DNA of 64,000 bases, from positions 1 to 64,000 of the forward strand of contig JAQTZV010000006.1 in NCBI GenBank assembly GCA_028687585.1, written 5' to 3'. Position 1 is the stretch's first letter, and each line of letters begins with the position of its first letter. The DNA comes from Desulfuromonadaceae bacterium. GTDB lineage: Bacteria; Desulfobacterota; Desulfuromonadia; Geobacterales; Pseudopelobacteraceae. Positions 9,003 through 16,681 of this stretch are shown piece after piece. Both the position numbers and the translations under genes were made by a program. Under the pieces are notes generated by a model. That model was not told where the DNA came from. It did not search any database and was given only the letters and a program-made list of their open reading frames with translations.

Positions 9003-9162
9003 CGTTTTTCACCCAAATCCATCTATCTTCATGACAGCCAGCTTCGACGGCTCGTTTCGCACCAGTTGTTCTTTCTCCTCTTTGAGTTTTCCTGCAATAA
9101 CCCATAGTGCAGATTAAAAGCGTGAGACGGGAGATTCTTCGGGTTATATCTGTGGGCCGCTG

Positions 9163-9218
9163 GCTTAATTTACAAGCCGAGTCTAGTAAAAATACTAGAC
9201 TCGGCTTGTAAATTAAGC
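9163..9218. repeat. Perfect 26-bp inverted repeat with 4-base loop
   Basis: Arms at 9163-9188 and 9193-9218 are exact reverse complements (begin gcttaatttacaag, end ctagta) around an AAAA loop. The element ends 12 bases before the ATG of the ATPase gene, with no ribosome-binding site between. It has no T-run expected of a terminator and no transposase nearby. It could be a double-stranded operator, a translation-blocking RNA hairpin, or a target site. Confidence 0.95.
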
Positions 9219-9230
9219 TATATTTCTACC

Positions 9231-10376
9231 ATGATTCTCTATGAACGAACATTTGTGGCACAGCTTGAAAAACGTTTCGCCGGTGACAACCCGTTAATAC
9301 AGGTACTGATCGGCCCCCGGCAGGTTGGCAAGACTACCGGCATGCGGCAGCTTCTTGCCCGCTATCCTCACGGCAACCATTATGCCAACGCCGATGACCT
9401 GTTGGTAACAGACCGGACATGGTTGCTGGAGCAATGGCAGAAAGCCCTTTTGCTGGGTGACGGCGCATTGCTGGTTATTGATGAGATTCAGAAGATTCCA
9501 AACTGGTCCGAGACGCTGAAATCATTGTGGGACAAAGATCCCCACAAGCTCCGTGTGGTCGTGCTTGGCTCAAGTTCGTTGCAGATACAGACCGGTCTGA
9601 CGGAAAGCCTTGCCGGACGCTTTGAACTGACAAGGATTTACCATTGGACATATACGGAGCTAAAGAGTGCCTTTGGTTATGATCTTGACCGGTATCTATT
9701 GTTCGGTGGCTATCCCGGTTCGGTTGCATACGAAGATGAGTATGACCGGTGGTACGCGTATCTGAAGGACTCGATAGTGGAGGCGGTTATCGGCAAGGAC
9801 ATCCTCTTGAACCGCACGGTGGGCAATCCGGCCCTGTTCCGGCAGGCTTTCGAGATTCTCTGCCGCTATCCGGCGCAGGAAATAAGCTATACCAAGCTTC
9901 TGGGGCAGTTGCAGGACAAGGGTAATACCGATCTCATCAAGTATTACATCGAGCTGTATGCCGGAGCGTTTCTGATTCATCCGCTGGAAAAATATTCAGC
10001 CAAGGAATGGTTGACCCGCTCCTCCAGCCCCAAAATTCTTATCGCCTGCCCTGCTCTGTACACCATGACCGAAGGGCCGCAGTTGCTTGATAGCCCTGAC
10101 CGGCGGGGGCGGATATTCGAGCTGGCTGTGGGAGCAGAGCTGTTGCAGCTACCGGGGGAGTTGTTCTACTGGAGGGAGAAAAACGCTGAAGTCGATTTCG
10201 TGTATCGGTATCGAGGGAGGCTCTACGCAATTGAAGTAAAATCCGGCAGACGTAAATCCGCAAAAGGTCTTGAAGCGTTCTTGAAGCAGTATCCCGACGC
10301 CTGCCCGGTCATTCTGACCACGGACAACTTTACGCTCTTCTCGGAGAATCCCGCCAGATTTCTGTCCGCTTTGTGA
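9231..10376 (+). CDS. AAA ATPase with DUF4143 domain
   Basis: This 381-residue P-loop ATPase has Walker A GPRQVGKTT (28-36), Walker B LLVIDEIQ (Asp84-Glu85), a sensor-like VVVLGSSSL, and a C-terminal DUF4143 region. Near the end, AEVDFVYRYRGRLYAIEVKSG has the D..ExK spacing of a PD-(D/E)xK nuclease fold, as is usual for this family. Members are very common in archaeal and bacterial accessory genomes; the function is unknown. No Shine-Dalgarno is visible; the start is preceded by the 26-bp inverted repeat, which may control expression. The Walker residues and C-terminal core look intact. Confidence 0.88.
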   Translation: MILYERTFVAQLEKRFAGDNPLIQVLIGPRQVGKTTGMRQLLARYPHGNHYANADDLLVTDRTWLLEQWQKALLLGDGALLVIDEIQKIPNWSETLKSLWDKDPHKLRVVVLGSSSLQIQTGLTESLAGRFELTRIYHWTYTELKSAFGYDLDRYLLFGGYPGSVAYEDEYDRWYAYLKDSIVEAVIGKDILLNRTVGNPALFRQAFEILCRYPAQEISYTKLLGQLQDKGNTDLIKYYIELYAGAFLIHPLEKYSAKEWLTRSSSPKILIACPALYTMTEGPQLLDSPDRRGRIFELAVGAELLQLPGELFYWREKNAEVDFVYRYRGRLYAIEVKSGRRKSAKGLEAFLKQYPDACPVILTTDNFTLFSENPARFLSAL

Positions 10377-10485
10377 TAACCGTATGGCGTGTTTCAGTAA
10401 CTGTGGTGTAAAATTCATCAGGAGAGTGTTCCGGCAGGGTTGAGTATGACGATCAGGCGGAAAAGAAAAACGGGATATTAAAATT

Positions 10486-12201
10486 GTGGTCAAGAGCGAC
10501 AAAATGCAAATGAACGAAATAATCAATGAACGTTGCGGAGGACGCATCCTCGTTGACGCTTTGAAAATTAACGGTGTCGATATGGCATTTTGTGTGCCGG
10601 GTGAAAGTTATTTGCCGGTGCTGGACGCACTGTATGACGAGCAAGATGCCATCAGGCTGATTGTTTGCCGTCAGGAAGGCGGAGCGGCGTACATGGCGGA
10701 GGCATACGGTAAACTGACCGGGCGGCCCGGCATCTGCTTTGTGACTCGCGGACCGGGCGCTGCCAATGCCAGTATCGGTGTCCACACCGCCTTTCAGGAT
10801 TCATCCCCGATGATACTTTTTATTGGGCAAGTGGGAAGTGGCATTGCCGATCGCGAGGCCTTTCAGGAAATTGATTTTCGTCGCATGTTCGGACAGATGG
10901 CCAAGTGGGTGGGGCAGATAGATAAAGCGGAGCGAATCCCTGAATTGGTCAGCCGGGCGTTCCATCTGGCTGTCTCAGGCCGTCCCGGACCGGTGGTTCT
11001 GGCACTTCCGGAGGATATGCTGGCGGCAACCGCAGTCGTGAAAGATGGCAAGAAATATCAGCGAACGCAGGCACACCCCGGCAGAGAACAGTTATTGCAG
11101 CTTCATGACATGCTGTGCAGAGCGAAGCGGCCGGTTATGCTGCTGGGAGGTGGTGACTGGTCGCCGGATGCTTGTCGAGACATCATGTTCTTTTCCGAAG
11201 TCAACCATCTGCCTGTCGCCTGCTCATTTCGCTGTCAGGATCTGTTTGACAACCGCCACGAGAATTATATCGGTGATCTTGGTTTTGGTGTCAATCCCGC
11301 GTTAGCCGAACGAATTAAACAGGCAGATCTTCTACTGGCAATCGGTCCCCGCCTTGGAGAAGTAACTACCGGCGGGTACACTCTGGTAGAGGCGCCATTG
11401 CCGAAGCAGCAGTTGATCCACATCCATCCTGGCTCAGAAGAACTGGGGCGAGTCTATGCGGCAGATTTGATGATCAATGCAGGTATCTCCGAATTCGCGG
11501 CAATGGCCAGGGAGCTTCCTCCGGTCGCAGAGCCGGCATGGCTGGAATGGAACAAATCGGCGCGAAACGATTACCTGCTGGCATTGCAACCGCCGCCGGT
11601 CACCGGTTGCCTCGATCTGGGCAAAATAATGGCCTTCTTGCGGGAACGTGTTCCAAGCACGGCGATCATTACCAACGGCGCCGGAAACTACTCATCGTGG
11701 CTCCATCGTTTCTACCAGTACTCCGAATTCCGCACTCAGCTTGCGCCGACCAACGGCTCCATGGGATATGGCCTGCCAGCAGCGGTTACCGGCAAGCTGG
11801 TGCATCCTGAGCGGATGTCCATCTGCTTTGCCGGTGACGGCTGCTTTATGATGAACGGACAGGAGCTGGCAACTGCAGTACAATATAACGCGGCAATTGT
11901 TGTTATCGTCATAAATAACGGAATTTACGGCACCATCCGCATGCACCAGGAGCGGCGTTATCCGGGGAGGGTTATCGGTTCTGCGCTGGTGAATCCTGAT
12001 TTTGCCGCGTTGGCCCAGGCCTATGGCGCATACGGTGAGGTAGTAAAAGCAACCGCTGATTTCGAAGCAGCCTTTGAACGGGCTGTTTCGTCAAACAGAC
12101 CTGCCCTGTTGGAGCTTCGCATCGACCCGGAAGAGATAACTCCGCGCACCACTCTGACAGCCATTCGTTCTCAAGCAATGAGTGCCAATGGTTCACGCTA
12201 A
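10486..12201 (+). CDS. Thiamine pyrophosphate enzyme, acetolactate-synthase-like
   Basis: This 571-residue enzyme has the three-domain layout of the TPP 2-oxoacid decarboxylase/acetolactate synthase family: the N-terminal PYR domain with the cofactor-activating Glu64 (CRQEGGAAYM), a middle domain around 200-330, and the C-terminal PP domain with the GDG..NN Mg-TPP motif starting at residue 450. It stands alone with no regulatory subunit (IlvH) beside it, so it is probably not the biosynthetic acetolactate synthase; substrate is unknown. The GTG at 10486 gives the longest protein; ATG 10504 or 10510 are possible starts. A C-rich/G-rich hairpin (12221-12243) just downstream may terminate it but lacks a T-run. 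Confidence 0.85.
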   Translation: MVKSDKMQMNEIINERCGGRILVDALKINGVDMAFCVPGESYLPVLDALYDEQDAIRLIVCRQEGGAAYMAEAYGKLTGRPGICFVTRGPGAANASIGVHTAFQDSSPMILFIGQVGSGIADREAFQEIDFRRMFGQMAKWVGQIDKAERIPELVSRAFHLAVSGRPGPVVLALPEDMLAATAVVKDGKKYQRTQAHPGREQLLQLHDMLCRAKRPVMLLGGGDWSPDACRDIMFFSEVNHLPVACSFRCQDLFDNRHENYIGDLGFGVNPALAERIKQADLLLAIGPRLGEVTTGGYTLVEAPLPKQQLIHIHPGSEELGRVYAADLMINAGISEFAAMARELPPVAEPAWLEWNKSARNDYLLALQPPPVTGCLDLGKIMAFLRERVPSTAIITNGAGNYSSWLHRFYQYSEFRTQLAPTNGSMGYGLPAAVTGKLVHPERMSICFAGDGCFMMNGQELATAVQYNAAIVVIVINNGIYGTIRMHQERRYPGRVIGSALVNPDFAALAQAYGAYGEVVKATADFEAAFERAVSSNRPALLELRIDPEEITPRTTLTAIRSQAMSANGSR

Positions 12202-12235
12202 TACCTTGGAACATCAAATCTCCCCCCCTGCCTGA

Positions 12236-12310
12236 AGGGGGGAAGTGCTTGCCGCATTTCGTGAGACAGTTGCCGTATTGCACGAAAAAGTCAGTCAGGG
12301 AGAGCCATGA
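12236..12310 (+). pseudogene. sbcD: Possible C-terminal relic of sbcD
   Basis: The 24 codons before a TGA at 12308-12310 read like the end of an SbcD nuclease subunit (EVLAAFRETVAVLHEKVSQGEP). They end in an ATGA overlap with an sbcC-like start, the usual sbcD-sbcC coupling. No start or upstream body is present; a stop lies at 12233-12235. The call depends on the neighbouring sbcC match more than on this tail. Confidence 0.4.
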
Positions 12311-12408
12311 AGATCCTCTGCCAGCATTTTAGAAATCTGAATTCTCTGGCCGGTGACAGGAAAATATATTTTACCCATCATGTAATACTAGTGTCAGTTG
12401 TCGGTTAA
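12307..12408 (+). pseudogene. sbcC: N-terminal relic of sbcC exonuclease subunit
   Basis: The frame from ATG 12307 begins MKILCQHFRNLNSLAGD and continues to IYFTH, which matches the very conserved SbcC/Rad50-like start (MKILxLRFKNLNSLxGxWxIDFTH). It then loses similarity and stops after 33 codons, before the Walker A motif. SbcC is normally about 1000 residues, so this is only a scar. With the sbcD-like tail before it, it looks like what remains after deletion on both sides of an sbcD-sbcC junction. Confidence 0.6.
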
Positions 12409-12430
12409 TATTGCTGTTTTACCAACCGAA

Positions 12431-12452
12431 AAGGCCACCCGAAAGTGGCCTT
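12431..12452 (-). terminator. Rho-independent terminator of the small membrane protein gene
   Basis: An 8-bp stem aaggccac/gtggcctt closes a 6-base loop, and on the minus strand is followed by TTTTC. It lies 40 bases beyond the stop codon of the gene at 12493-12726. Confidence 0.75.
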
Positions 12453-12492
12453 CTACGTTACTGCACTCCTCATGTGTTCCCCCTTTGCCGGA

Positions 12493-12726
12493 TCAGCTTT
12501 TAGATGCAACGCCAGCTTTTTCGTCTTTCACTACCGACACAAGCCCTTTAACCATGCCGGTCATTAACAACAGTGCCGGGATTACCTGTGCTACAACTAT
12601 CAGTGCGCAAAATCCCAAAAATACCCAAACAAAAAACCCACTGCTATCTTCCCGTAAACCTGATGCTGCTGCAAATGCTGTTACCGGTACCAACGTTCCT
12701 GCGATAGTGGTGATAAGTGCTCTCAT
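12493..12726 (-). CDS. Small membrane protein, unrecognised
   Basis: This 77-residue protein has a signal-like hydrophobic N-terminus (about 5-21) and a strong membrane segment (FFVWVFLGFCALIVVAQVIPALLLM, about 30-55), followed by a basic, charged tail. The ribosome-binding site AAGGAGG lies 5 bases before the ATG, and a clear terminator follows, so it is a stand-alone expressed gene. No family is recognised; the topology suggests an inner-membrane protein with one or two spans. Confidence 0.72.
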   Translation of the reverse strand: MRALITTIAGTLVPVTAFAAASGLREDSSGFFVWVFLGFCALIVVAQVIPALLLMTGMVKGLVSVVKDEKAGVASKS

Positions 12727-13191
12727 GACATCCTCCTTGTATTTTTTGCTTTAGATTTATTTCGTGTGCTTCTGTCCTTACCCAATACACTTGCCGTGCC
12801 AAACTTTAAAATTAAAGAGCTATGTTGCATAACTTAATGATATTTTTAATATATTAAATAATCCCGCGTTCTGCATATACCTGAAGGCAAATAAACAATG
12901 CTTCCCGCTGTATGAAAAATAAATACTAATTATCAGTTCATTAATAATATCGGATGTAATTTCGGTATGTTGCGTATTGGCATAGAAACGCTGAGGTGTA
13001 TAAATCTCTTATTTTTCGCTTCTGCGAACATCTTGCGGATAAATTTCGGAGGAAGGATTCCATCAATCGGTACATGGGCCGTCTGCTCGTATATGGTTCC
13101 ATATTTCAGCCTGCATCATCTTGTTAATTTTATAGCAGCGGCTTATAATGCTCCTACAAGGCGACTGTCACTCTATAAAAAGGAGGCGCAT
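12727..13191. other. AT-rich intergenic region
   Basis: This 465-base stretch separates the divergent genes at 12493-12726 and 13192-13611. It is AT-rich over about 12810-12960. Apart from the promoter at 13121-13149, I see nothing supportable in it; an in-frame upstream extension of the 13192 gene lacks a ribosome-binding site. Confidence 0.6.
13121..13149 (+). promoter_or_regulatory. Sigma-70-type promoter for the Gly/His-rich secreted protein
   Basis: A -35 TTGTTA and a perfect -10 TATAAT are separated by 17 bases. Transcription would start near 13156, about 35 bases before the ATG at 13192. Confidence 0.75.
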
Positions 13192-13611
13192 ATGAACCGG
13201 ATCAGTCGTACATTGGTGGTTGTTTTGATGTTGCTCTTTGTGGGTGCTGGCACAGCTCAGGCAGGCCGTCATGGCGGGGGGCATGGAGGCGGCCACCACG
13301 GGGGGGGATGGGAGTGGCTGCCGTTCTGGTTTGGGCTAACGGCGATAGCTACATTGCCGTATTACGTTGCTCCACGTAATCCGCCGCAAACAGTTATTAT
13401 TCAGCAGCCACCACCTCCTGAAGCAGGGTATGCCCAGCCACCCCCTCCGTTTATACAAAGCGTCGTTCAGTACTATTGGTATTACTGCCAGAATCCAATG
13501 GGATACTACCCGTATGTCAAGGAATGCCCAAGTGGCTGGATGAAAGTGGTTCCTAAAGTTCCTCAGTCAATTCTACCAGATTCACCGGAGCCTCCTGACT
13601 TACAAAAGTAA
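13192..13611 (+). CDS. Secreted Gly/His-rich and Pro-rich small protein
   Basis: The start ATG 13192 is fixed by AAAAGGAGG 6 bases upstream and by the signal peptide that follows (MNRISRTLVVVLMLLFVGAG, cleavage after AQA near residue 23). The mature 139-residue precursor has a Gly/His-rich segment (HGGGHGGGHHGGG), then WLPFWFG, a Pro-rich stretch, and a conserved C-terminal block YYWYYCQNPMGYYPYVKECPSGWMKVV with two Cys. That block occurs in many small periplasmic or lipoprotein-like proteins of Proteobacteria and Geobacter relatives; its function is unknown. The His-rich part might bind metal, which is inference. Confidence 0.82.
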   Translation: MNRISRTLVVVLMLLFVGAGTAQAGRHGGGHGGGHHGGGWEWLPFWFGLTAIATLPYYVAPRNPPQTVIIQQPPPPEAGYAQPPPPFIQSVVQYYWYYCQNPMGYYPYVKECPSGWMKVVPKVPQSILPDSPEPPDLQK

Positions 13612-13874
13612 TGACGAGTTATCATCGCCCGAACCACGTATGATCCTGGTCTGGCTGGTAACATGAAAATGTCTGCGCCTTGGCTAAAGTTGTGTTTAAT
13701 TACTGTGATCCTGAGGAATAGCGGGAAAGCCGCAGGACAGTTTTTCCGGAGGATTGCCGGAGGGCGTTTACACGGGGTGACGGATTGACAGAAATATGAT
13801 CAAACGTTTTTCGCAGGAGACATGAGAGGATATTCTATAATTATGGAGATTACTAATTTTACTCGAATACAAAT

Positions 13875-14696
13875 ATGAGTGATAAATTTAAAAACATCAG
13901 TGCAATTAACGCCAACATCACCAGTTTATACAAATCTATTGCTGCTCCCCTGGTTCCGAATTTCAAAACCAATCTGGTCATCGACAACAGGTACTATCAT
14001 GGCAATGTAGTTATATATACACAGAATATTGCCAAACAAATAGCAAATCACTTCGGACTTCAAATCTCAAAAATTATTGTAACATTTATTCATAACCTTG
14101 GTGTTCCCGGCAAAGTTGGACTTTCAGCCGGAAACATCTTTTTCGTTGAAGTTGATGAAAAATACAAATCCAATACAAATTTCATTTCAGCAATATTGGC
14201 TCACGAAATTGCTCATATCTACCTCTTCAGGCATAACATTAGAATAAGCGACACGCTCCGGAATGAAATATTAACAGATACTGCAGCAGCTTTTCTTGGC
14301 TGTGCATGGCTGATTTTGAATTCATCCTACGAAGAAGCATCAGAATTAAATATGACCATTAATACGTTCGGTTATATAACGCAATATGAGGTAGGATACA
14401 TACAGGCTAAACGGGACTTCCTGTTGCAGCAGGACTCATCTGATGCCATGATTTATGGGCATTCAAGAGAGTTCTTTGATGCTGGCAAATCGCATTTCCT
14501 GGATAATCTTGGTAGGCCATATGTACAAAGGTCAGCAGTGGGGAACCTTGCCTATCGGCTAAAATCGAGGCTGAAAACGGGTTCGATAGTTTTCAGATGT
14601 ATCTGCTGTGAACAACAATTAAAAATTCCGGAAAGTAACAAAACTCTATCCGTTTATTGCCCCGGCTGTGGCAATAAACTGCTCTGCTATTCTTAA
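13875..14696 (+). CDS. Predicted zinc metallopeptidase with C-terminal zinc ribbon
   Basis: This 273-residue soluble protein has the zincin motif H110-E-I-A-H114 within LAHEIAHIYLF, and a downstream acidic residue in NEILTDTAAAFLG that suits the third ligand. The C-terminus carries a zinc ribbon of two Cys pairs (CICC and CPGC spaced by about 19 residues). I cannot assign a named family; the layout resembles ImmA/IrrE or M48-like peptidases. There is no signal peptide or membrane segment. No good ribosome-binding site precedes the ATG. It is flanked by relics, so lateral acquisition is possible. Confidence 0.72.
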   Translation: MSDKFKNISAINANITSLYKSIAAPLVPNFKTNLVIDNRYYHGNVVIYTQNIAKQIANHFGLQISKIIVTFIHNLGVPGKVGLSAGNIFFVEVDEKYKSNTNFISAILAHEIAHIYLFRHNIRISDTLRNEILTDTAAAFLGCAWLILNSSYEEASELNMTINTFGYITQYEVGYIQAKRDFLLQQDSSDAMIYGHSREFFDAGKSHFLDNLGRPYVQRSAVGNLAYRLKSRLKTGSIVFRCICCEQQLKIPESNKTLSVYCPGCGNKLLCYS

Positions 14697-14757
14697 CTTT
14701 GGTTGTGTTGAATGTAGGATCAGTGGGTTAACGACACCTATATAAGGAGAAATGGTG

Positions 14758-14850
14758 ATGGCTAACGTTTGAGAAGGTAAAACGGCAGTCGTTACCGGTG
14801 CAAGTGTAGGCATAGGTCAGACCACGGCAAAAACCCTGAATCTGCACTAA
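14758..14850 (+). pseudogene. Relic of a short-chain dehydrogenase/reductase gene
   Basis: The frame from ATG 14758 reads MANV-stop-EGKTAVVTGASVGIGQTTAKTL before another stop at 14848. GKTAVVTGASxGIG is the NAD(P)-binding start of SDR enzymes such as FabG-type reductases (TGxxxGIG). An internal TGA at 14770-14772 and loss of everything after about residue 28 show it is dead. A GGAGA ribosome-binding-site-like sequence is still present upstream. Confidence 0.65.
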
Positions 14851-14878
14851 ATCCGTTTACATGGAGAAAATTGGCAAG

Positions 14879-14911
14879 AAAAAAGGCTTCACGGAAATCC
14901 GTAAAGCCTTT
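14879..14911 (-). terminator. Rho-independent terminator of tRNA-Leu
   Basis: A 14-bp stem with one mismatch (14882-14895 pairing with 14898-14911) is followed on the minus strand by six T residues. It begins 11 bases after the tRNA 3' end. Confidence 0.85.
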
Positions 14912-14921
14912 ATTCTTCAAA

Positions 14922-15008
14922 TGGTGCCCGGGACTAGACTCGAACTAGCACACCCTTGCGAGCACAAGAACCTGAATCTTGCGTGTCTACCAATTCCACC
15001 ACCCGGGC
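14922..15008 (-). tRNA. tRNA-Leu (anticodon CAG)
   Basis: On the minus strand the 87-base gene starts GCCCGGGTGG and ends with the pairing CCCGGGC, discriminator A and an encoded CCA. The anticodon arm CAAGA-TTCAGGT-TCTTG gives anticodon CAG. A long variable arm (class II) and the T-arm GTTCGAGTC are present, as expected for leucine. A terminator follows directly. Confidence 0.97.
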
Positions 15009-15088
15009 GAGTGAGCTGTCTTCTTATCATCTCCTTTTTTATATTGCAAGTACAAAAAAGCAAACTCCAGTAAAAAGTCGCTAAAAAC

Positions 15089-15117
15089 TTGACATAATGG
15101 CGCTCAAAGTGATATCA
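15089..15117 (+). promoter_or_regulatory. Candidate promoter of ndk
   Basis: A perfect -35 TTGACA (15089-15094) is followed after about 15-17 bases by a weak -10 (TGATAT or ATATCA). It lies some 40 bases before the ndk start. The -10 is poor, so the exact start of transcription is uncertain. Confidence 0.5.
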
Positions 15118-15157
15118 GGATCGTTCGCATTTTTAGATATCTTTTGGAGGAAACATC

Positions 15158-15571
15158 ATGGAACGTACATTCGCAATCATCAAGCCGGACGCTGTTGAGC
15201 GCAAACTGGCGGGACAAATCCTGGCCAGAATCGAAGAAAAAGGCTTCACTATCGCAGGAATGAAAAAGATACAGCTGACCAGAAAACAGGCTGAAGGCTT
15301 CTATTGTGTGCACAGTGCGCGCCCTTTTTTCAATGACCTCTGCGCTTTCATGTCCCGCAGTCCGGTGATCGTACTCTGCCTGGAAAAAGAGAATGCCATT
15401 GCCGACTGGCGCACCCTGATGGGCGCAACCAATCCTGCCAATGCAGAGCCGGGAACCATCCGCAAAGATTTCGCGGTTAATATCGAGGAAAATTCTTCCC
15501 ACGGTTCTGACGCTCCAGAAACTGCTGCGTTCGAAATTCCATATTTTTTCAGCGCACTGGAACTGGTATAA
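15158..15571 (+). CDS. ndk: Nucleoside diphosphate kinase
   Basis: Ndk transfers the gamma phosphate between nucleoside di- and triphosphates through a phosphohistidine. The 137-residue protein has the family start ([12 protein letters not shown]), the catalytic His115 in [10 protein letters not shown], and the usual length and spacing. Ribosome-binding site TTGGAGG lies upstream. It is monocistronic, with a terminator 28 bases after the stop. Confidence 0.97.
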   Translation: MERTFAIIKPDAVERKLAGQILARIEEKGFTIAGMKKIQLTRKQAEGFYCVHSARPFFNDLCAFMSRSPVIVLCLEKENAIADWRTLMGATNPANAEPGTIRKDFAVNIEENSSHGSDAPETAAFEIPYFFSALELV

Positions 15572-15598
15572 CAGTTTTTACGTTTCTGATTCATTCAA

Positions 15599-15626
15599 GA
15601 AGCCCTGTTCACGCAGGGCTTCTTGT
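15599..15626 (+). terminator. Rho-independent terminator of ndk
   Basis: A 9-bp perfect stem gaagccctg/cagggcttc with a 6-base loop is followed by TTGTCGTTTT. It lies between the convergent genes ndk and the 15645-16496 membrane protein. Confidence 0.8.
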
Positions 15627-15644
15627 CGTTTTACTCCCGCCAAG

Positions 15645-16496
15645 TTATGCCGCCAGTCTGAGCACTTCTGATGCCAGAATTATACGATCATCCTCCAGAG
15701 TCACTGCATGAGCATTATGATCGATAATTTTGAAGAGCTTCACGTACTTCTCGACCTCCGCGGATGTCGCCGTTTTCCGGCCGTAGTACTTGCCTGACTG
15801 CGGAAATACATCAGTTACCACCTGGTCATCGTAAATACCAAAGTCAAATGAGCTGTTAATATCACGACCGCTGATGTCATTAGCGATGGGGAGTTCACTG
15901 CGGAATGCAACCCGTACGTCTATGCCGTCCCGGTACTGGGCCAGCAGGATCTTTTGAGCCTCAGGATCGTCTATTTCATCGTGACCGATGACAAAAATCC
16001 GTGTGATGGTCACTCCCCGTTCCAAAGCACGCAGGTTGGACTGGTAGAAGTTCATCAAAGCGCCACGAGTGTGCCATCCGGCGGTAAGAGGGTCTACAGC
16101 TTTCAGGCGGTGGAGCGCTACATCGGTACACTTGGCCCCTTCCAGATAGTATTCGGTTTCATCAAGAGGCATATAGCCCTGCTGCAGCAGGTAAATGGTT
16201 CTTTTGATTCCGCACAAAATTTCCTGGGCCTTGGCCTGGCATTCAGGATCGTTTATCTGGGCTACGGCAAAGGTTATTTCGTGTGCCTGGATATACTGAC
16301 TAGTCAGCTGGGTACGAGTGGTCTCCATCTCCTCACGGAGCAGGTAGGTGGCCAGAGAGAGGAGCAGCCCGATGCCGAAGATACTGTAGGCTGCTTCCGG
16401 GTTTTTCAGTACCATATGAAAGAATATTGCCAATCCTGAACCGGTAAGAAATTCGATGAATACGGCCATATGTTGAATTTTTTTGCTTAATTTCAC
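15645..16496 (-). CDS. Membrane-anchored protein of unknown function under riboswitch control
   Basis: This 283-residue protein has two N-terminal membrane segments (about 10-30 and 35-52), a helical middle, and a soluble C-terminal half. The segment GIDVRVAFRSELP..FDFGIYDDQVVTDV resembles the beta-strand pattern seen at the end of phospholipase-D-like and signalling domains, but no catalytic HxK motif is visible. No family is assigned. A GTG start is supported by AGGAG 8 bases upstream. It is the only gene behind a cyclic-dinucleotide riboswitch with its own promoter, so it is probably a cGAMP or c-di-GMP regulon member. Confidence 0.75.
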   Translation of the reverse strand: MKLSKKIQHMAVFIEFLTGSGLAIFFHMVLKNPEAAYSIFGIGLLLSLATYLLREEMETTRTQLTSQYIQAHEITFAVAQINDPECQAKAQEILCGIKRTIYLLQQGYMPLDETEYYLEGAKCTDVALHRLKAVDPLTAGWHTRGALMNFYQSNLRALERGVTITRIFVIGHDEIDDPEAQKILLAQYRDGIDVRVAFRSELPIANDISGRDINSSFDFGIYDDQVVTDVFPQSGKYYGRKTATSAEVEKYVKLFKIIDHNAHAVTLEDDRIILASEVLRLAA

Positions 16497-16543
16497 GATA
16501 TATCTCCTGATGTGCGCTGTGGTTCATTTTTACGGTCGGCAAT

Positions 16544-16594
16544 AAAAAAGCCGGATCGCTACTATCGATTAGTTGATAGTTCGGCGACCCGGCT
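16544..16594 (-). terminator. Riboswitch expression-platform terminator
   Basis: On the minus strand an 11-bp stem (16584-16594 with 16549-16559, one G-T pair) encloses a nested ACTATC/GATAGT hairpin and is followed by six T residues. Its 5' arm is the aptamer P3 strand and the nested stem takes the 3' strand of P1. Ligand-bound aptamer and terminator are therefore mutually exclusive, giving a predicted ON switch. Confidence 0.8.
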
Positions 16595-16657
16595 GTCTCA
16601 TTGAGATCCTGGGCTTTCCGTCCCATCCTCGCGGATGGTTTAGTAGTATCGCTATCG
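16575..16657 (-). promoter_or_regulatory. GEMM-I cyclic-dinucleotide riboswitch aptamer, predicted cGAMP type (GEMM-Ib)
   Basis: On the minus strand, P1 (GATAG/CTATC) encloses a P2 hairpin with a GNRA loop (CCATCC-GCGA-GGATGG), then GGGACGGAAAGCC, and a P3 arm ending GACAGCCGGGTCGCCGA. These are the GEMM-I landmarks. Aligned to the Vibrio Vc2 aptamer, position 20 is A instead of G, and the 21-46 pair is C-G instead of G-C, a covariation that supports the alignment. A20 is the hallmark of the Geobacter GEMM-Ib riboswitches that bind 3',3'-cGAMP, sometimes also c-di-GMP. Confidence 0.85.
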
Positions 16658-16681
16658 TAAGAAGAATACTTACGTGACGGC

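Noticed and set aside
9016-9110. Minus-strand frame ending GKLKEEKEQLVRNEPSKL.. convergent with hsdR
   Set aside because: It looks like the tail of some protein but is only about 34 codons long, has no start or upstream body, and no family could be named.
12790-12812. Possible sigma-54 promoter (TTGGCACGGCAAG) upstream of the small membrane protein gene
   Set aside because: The -24 GG is present, but the -12 dinucleotide at the required spacing is GT rather than GC.
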